NCBI RefSeq assembly: GCF_016124105.1 | Contig: NZ_JADGMQ010000007.1 | Coordinates: 124,001-188,000 of the forward strand | DNA: 64,000 bases | Direction: 5' to 3' | DNA from: Aquamicrobium zhengzhouense | GTDB lineage: Bacteria; Pseudomonadota; Alphaproteobacteria; Rhizobiales; Rhizobiaceae | Shown: positions 61,396 through 64,000 of the stretch, piece after piece | Layout of the letters: each line of letters begins with the position of its first letter | Position numbering within the stretch: position 1 is the stretch's first letter | Translations under genes and position numbers: made by a program | The notes under the pieces: generated by a model | What the model was told of the DNA's origin: nothing | Database searches by the model: none | What the model saw: the letters and a program-made list of their open reading frames with translations, nothing else

Positions 61396-62841
61396 ATGCT
61401 TCCCCTGAAAGATCCCAGCCTCCTGATCGACAAGTGCCTCGTCAACGGGGAATGGGTTGAGGCGCGGTCCGGCAACAAGATCGACGTCACCAATCCGGCG
61501 ACCGGCGAGTTGATTGCCCGCGTACCGTCCCTCTCGGCCGACGAGGTTGAGGAAGCGATCGCTCACGCCGATACGGCATTCCGGCCCTGGGCGAAGCGGT
61601 CGGCCAAGGAACGCTCGGTGATCTTGCGCAAATGGTTCGACCTGATGGTCGAAAATGCCGATGACCTTGCCGTGATCCTTACGAGCGAACAGGGCAAGCC
61701 GGTTGCCGAGGCTCGCGGCGAGATCATTTACGCGGCCTCCTTCATTGAGTGGTTCGCCGAGGAAGCAAAGCGCATTTACGGCGATACCATCCCTGCCCCG
61801 CAGGCCGACAAGCGGATCACGGTCATCCGCCAGCCGGTGGGCGTAACGGCCGCCATCACGCCGTGGAACTTCCCCGCCGCAATGATCACCCGCAAGGCAG
61901 CACCTGCCCTTGCCGCTGGCTGCACGATGATTGTGCGTCCTGCGGATCTGACACCGCTGACCGCTCTTGCGCTCGGAGTTTTGGCCGAACGCGCAGGCGT
62001 TCCGGCTGGCGCCCTGCAGTTCGTCACGGGCTCAAGCCGCGTCATCGGCAAGGTGCTCACCGACTCCGATACCGTGCGCAAGCTCTCTTTCACGGGCTCA
62101 ACCGAGGTTGGCCGCGTGCTGATGGAGCAGAGCGCGGCAACCATCAAGCGCCTGTCGCTGGAGCTCGGCGGCAATGCGCCTTTCATCGTCTTTGACGATG
62201 CGGATCTTGATGCCGCCGTCGAGGGCGCGATGATTGCCAAGTTCCGCAATGCCGGCCAGACCTGCGTTTGCGCCAATCGCATCTACGTTCAGCGCGGCGT
62301 CTATGATGCGTTCGCCGAAAAGCTTGCCGCGCGTGTTAGCGCGCTGAAGGTCGGCAACGGCCTTGAGCCCGGCACCGAGATCGGCCCGCTGATCGAGGAA
62401 AAGGCGATCCACAAGGTCGAGGCGCACATTGAAGACGCGCTCTCCAAGGGCGCAAAGCTCGTTGCGGGCGGCACGCGTCTGGGCGGGCTGATGCTGCAGC
62501 CGGCCGTGCTGACGGGCGTGACCAGCGACATGGCCGTTACCCAGGAAGAAACCTTCGGCCCGCTCGCCCCGCTCTATGCCTTCGAGACCGAAGACGAGGT
62601 CGTGGCCCTTGCAAACGACACGATCTACGGCCTAGCCGCCTATTTCTACACTAAGGATCACGCCCGCGCGGTGCGCGTCTCGGAAGGCCTTGAATACGGC
62701 ATGGTCGGCCACAACACCGGCCTGATCTCAAACGAGATGTCGCCCTTTGGCGGCGTCAAGCAGTCCGGCCTCGGCCGCGAAGGCTCCAAATACGGCATCG
62801 ATGAATATCTCGAGATCAAATATATCTGCTCGGCCATCTGA
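61396..62841 (+). CDS. NAD(P)-dependent aldehyde dehydrogenase, GabD-like
   Basis: 481-residue ALDH resembling succinate-semialdehyde dehydrogenase. Motifs include TPWNFPAAMITRKAAPALAAGCTMIVRPAD, FTGSTEVGRVL, LELGGNAPFIVFDDADLD with the catalytic Glu, and NAGQTCVCANR with the catalytic Cys. The lysine of the usual KPA cofactor motif is Arg here (IVRPAD), an unusual change at a residue that contacts the cofactor. It ends the mhpA operon. Succinic semialdehyde, acetaldehyde or 2-oxoglutarate semialdehyde are all plausible substrates. Confidence 0.88.
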   Translation: MLPLKDPSLLIDKCLVNGEWVEARSGNKIDVTNPATGELIARVPSLSADEVEEAIAHADTAFRPWAKRSAKERSVILRKWFDLMVENADDLAVILTSEQGKPVAEARGEIIYAASFIEWFAEEAKRIYGDTIPAPQADKRITVIRQPVGVTAAITPWNFPAAMITRKAAPALAAGCTMIVRPADLTPLTALALGVLAERAGVPAGALQFVTGSSRVIGKVLTDSDTVRKLSFTGSTEVGRVLMEQSAATIKRLSLELGGNAPFIVFDDADLDAAVEGAMIAKFRNAGQTCVCANRIYVQRGVYDAFAEKLAARVSALKVGNGLEPGTEIGPLIEEKAIHKVEAHIEDALSKGAKLVAGGTRLGGLMLQPAVLTGVTSDMAVTQEETFGPLAPLYAFETEDEVVALANDTIYGLAAYFYTKDHARAVRVSEGLEYGMVGHNTGLISNEMSPFGGVKQSGLGREGSKYGIDEYLEIKYICSAI

Positions 62842-62874
62842 GGCAGGTGCAAGCTAGCCGTCCCCGCAATCAGG

Positions 62875-62909
62875 AGCGCTGAAGGAACGACAATCCTTCA
62901 GCGCTTTTT
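62875..62909 (+). terminator. Rho-independent terminator after the GabD-like gene
   Basis: A perfect 12-bp stem AGCGCTGAAGGA / TCCTTCAGCGCT with a 7-base loop runs directly into TTTTT. It ends the mhpA operon. Confidence 0.92.
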
Positions 62910-63157
62910 GATCATGGCGTTGCGGTCGCAATCGACAGGAGGTTGAGGTCGGACCCTCGTCAATCGCACAAGACGCGCGAGCGGCAACACTGAACCACGT
63001 TGCCCTCCCACCTTCCAGTCAAGAACGTAAGCTAAGCCGTTGACCTCCAGGCGGTTCGCAATTCTGCGCAATCGGCCACCTGGATCGGTGTAAACCTAAC
63101 TGGGAAGTGTCCGTTCGCTGCGCAAAGCACAGGCTGCGTTCGATCGCTTCTGGCGCG
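62910..63157. other. Intergenic stretch between convergent operons
   Basis: About 250 bases between the terminator and the end of phnN. I see no gene and no clear terminator for phnN. Confidence 0.4.
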
Positions 63158-63736
63158 TCATAATGCGAACCGAGAGATCCGCGCGGCTTCTTTGATGATC
63201 TGGACGAATTCCTCACCCGCCTGCTCGATGGTTCCGGAGTTCTCGATCATCCGGCATTCGGGAACAATTGCGCCGATGTTCGCGCTGCGGGAGAGACGCG
63301 CCTCGATTTGGGAGGCACTTTCGCGTCCGCGCGCGGCGAGGCGCTGGGCGAGAATGTCACGAGGGACCGTGATCAGGATAGGCACGACGTTGGCGTATCG
63401 TTGTGTCGCCTCATCGATCGACCCGCGGGAAATGTTTGCAATCACCGTGCCGCCATCGCGAATGACGTCATTGATGGCGTTGGGAATGCCATAGTGCAAT
63501 CCATGTGAGGTCCAAGACAGCGCAAACGCGCCTCGGTCCTCGAGAGCGAAAAATTCGTCTTCGCTCAGCGTGTCGTGATCTTCGTCGTCAGGCGACACGG
63601 GGCGGGTGATAACACGTCGCGCAAACACGACCTGATGGTCGGTGGCAATGGCCCCCCGTGCATAATTCATGACGGAGTCCTTGCCGGCTCCGCTTGGTCC
63701 GACGACCGGAACAAATAGGCCCGGTCCAATCTTCAT
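63158..63736 (-). CDS. phnN: Ribose 1,5-bisphosphate phosphokinase
   Basis: 192-residue guanylate-kinase-like protein. The P-loop GPSGAGKDS is at residues 13-21, with FARRVITRPVSPDDEDHDTLSEDEFFALEDRGAFALSW as the nucleotide-kinase substrate region. PhnN makes 5-phosphoribosyl-1-diphosphate from ribose 1,5-bisphosphate in the C-P lyase phosphonate pathway. The start overlaps the phnM stop as ATGA. Confidence 0.93.
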   Translation of the reverse strand: MKIGPGLFVPVVGPSGAGKDSVMNYARGAIATDHQVVFARRVITRPVSPDDEDHDTLSEDEFFALEDRGAFALSWTSHGLHYGIPNAINDVIRDGGTVIANISRGSIDEATQRYANVVPILITVPRDILAQRLAARGRESASQIEARLSRSANIGAIVPECRMIENSGTIEQAGEEFVQIIKEAARISRFAL

Positions 63737-64000
63737 GCCACGCGCTGTCCCTGACGCCAGACCGAGCGAACGACGGGAACGCTGCCATCCCAGCGCACCC
63801 GCAGCAGATCGGCACGCTTGCCTGCAGCAATGGAGCCACGATCCGTCAGACCAACGGTCCGCGCCGGAGTGTCGGTTACCATGGAGATTGCCTTTGGCAG
63901 GCTGATGGTCTCGACGTCATCGGCGAGCTTGAATGCACCGTAAAGCAGGCTGCCAGGGACATAGTCCGACGAAAGGACATTGAGAATGCCGTGCGCGGCA
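63733..64000 (-). CDS. phnM: Partial phnM, C-terminal part of RPnTP hydrolase
   Basis: The last 88 codons of a gene entering from the right edge. The C-terminus reads GILNVLSSDYVPGSLL, ...SLPKAISMVTDTPARTVGL, and GKRADLLRVRWDGSVPVVRSVWRQGQRVA, the amidohydrolase-fold ending of PhnM (alpha-D-ribose 1-methylphosphonate 5-triphosphate diphosphatase). The active-site part is outside the window. Coupling to phnN by ATGA supports a phn operon. Confidence 0.88.
   Translation of the reverse strand, partial: AAHGILNVLSSDYVPGSLLYGAFKLADDVETISLPKAISMVTDTPARTVGLTDRGSIAAGKRADLLRVRWDGSVPVVRSVWRQGQRVA

Noticed and set aside
1-64000. tRNA, rRNA, CRISPR arrays, insertion sequences, prophage
   Set aside because: No cloverleaf-like segments, regularly spaced repeats, transposase or integrase motifs were found on reading both strands.

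Overview
The window reads as chromosome or megaplasmid DNA from an alphaproteobacterium, most likely of the order Hyphomicrobiales (Rhizobiales). The pointers are high GC, the density of solute-binding-protein transporters (peptide, Ugp, Yeh/Osm-type, TRAP, Fbp-type and tripartite tricarboxylate), frequent ATGA gene overlaps and TTG/GTG starts, Caulobacter-type xylD/xylX genes, and a two-hairpin mosaic repeat of the rhizobial RIME kind. No rRNA, tRNA, CRISPR array, phage or transposase was seen.

Layout. 1-9764 (minus strand): a probable single operon pxpA - pxpBC - biotin carboxylase/BCCP - dppDF - dppA - dppB - dppC - partial gene. It couples peptide uptake to 5-oxoproline opening and faces a divergent GntR regulator (9993). 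10951-14358: an MHS-type MFS symporter, a class I aminotransferase and an AhpD-like protein. 14383-15239: a RES/Xre toxin-antitoxin pair. 15328-19605: ugpBAEC. 19796-22725: a MacA-like fusion protein, an FtsX-type permease and a LolD-like ATPase. 22945-24375: a Wzy/O-antigen-ligase-type membrane protein. 24333-28122: a yehZYXW-type osmoprotectant ABC system. 28231-29823: a DMT exporter and two small proteins. 29895-39007: a pentonate catabolic locus in which dctQMP-eamA-xylD runs left and lacI-SDR-xylX runs right from a shared regulatory region. 39115-41254: a universal stress protein, a cold-shock protein, a mosaic repeat and two overlapping small ORFs.

41742-47706 is the most interesting part. 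Two cobalamin riboswitches lie about 6 kb apart on opposite strands and drive two converging operons. The plus-strand operon is mesX (DUF1852) - mesD (short MetE-like, folate-independent methionine synthase) - flavin reductase. The minus-strand operon is gbcA-like Rieske oxygenase - gbcB-like reductase - an unrecognised 95-residue ORF. Both should be on when B12 is scarce. The layout suggests a joint B12-sparing, oxygen-dependent methyl-group metabolism module.

47921-51659: an Fbp-type ABC importer. 52028-62841: a 3-(3-hydroxyphenyl)propionate/hydroxycinnamate (mhp) meta-cleavage locus with a tripartite tricarboxylate-type transporter and an IclR regulator. Two of its genes are broken as read: tctB by a one-base frameshift and mhpB by an in-frame amber codon. 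An HpaI-type aldolase and a GabD-type dehydrogenase stand where mhpE and mhpF would be expected. 63158-64000: phnN and the end of phnM from a phosphonate operon that continues past the window.
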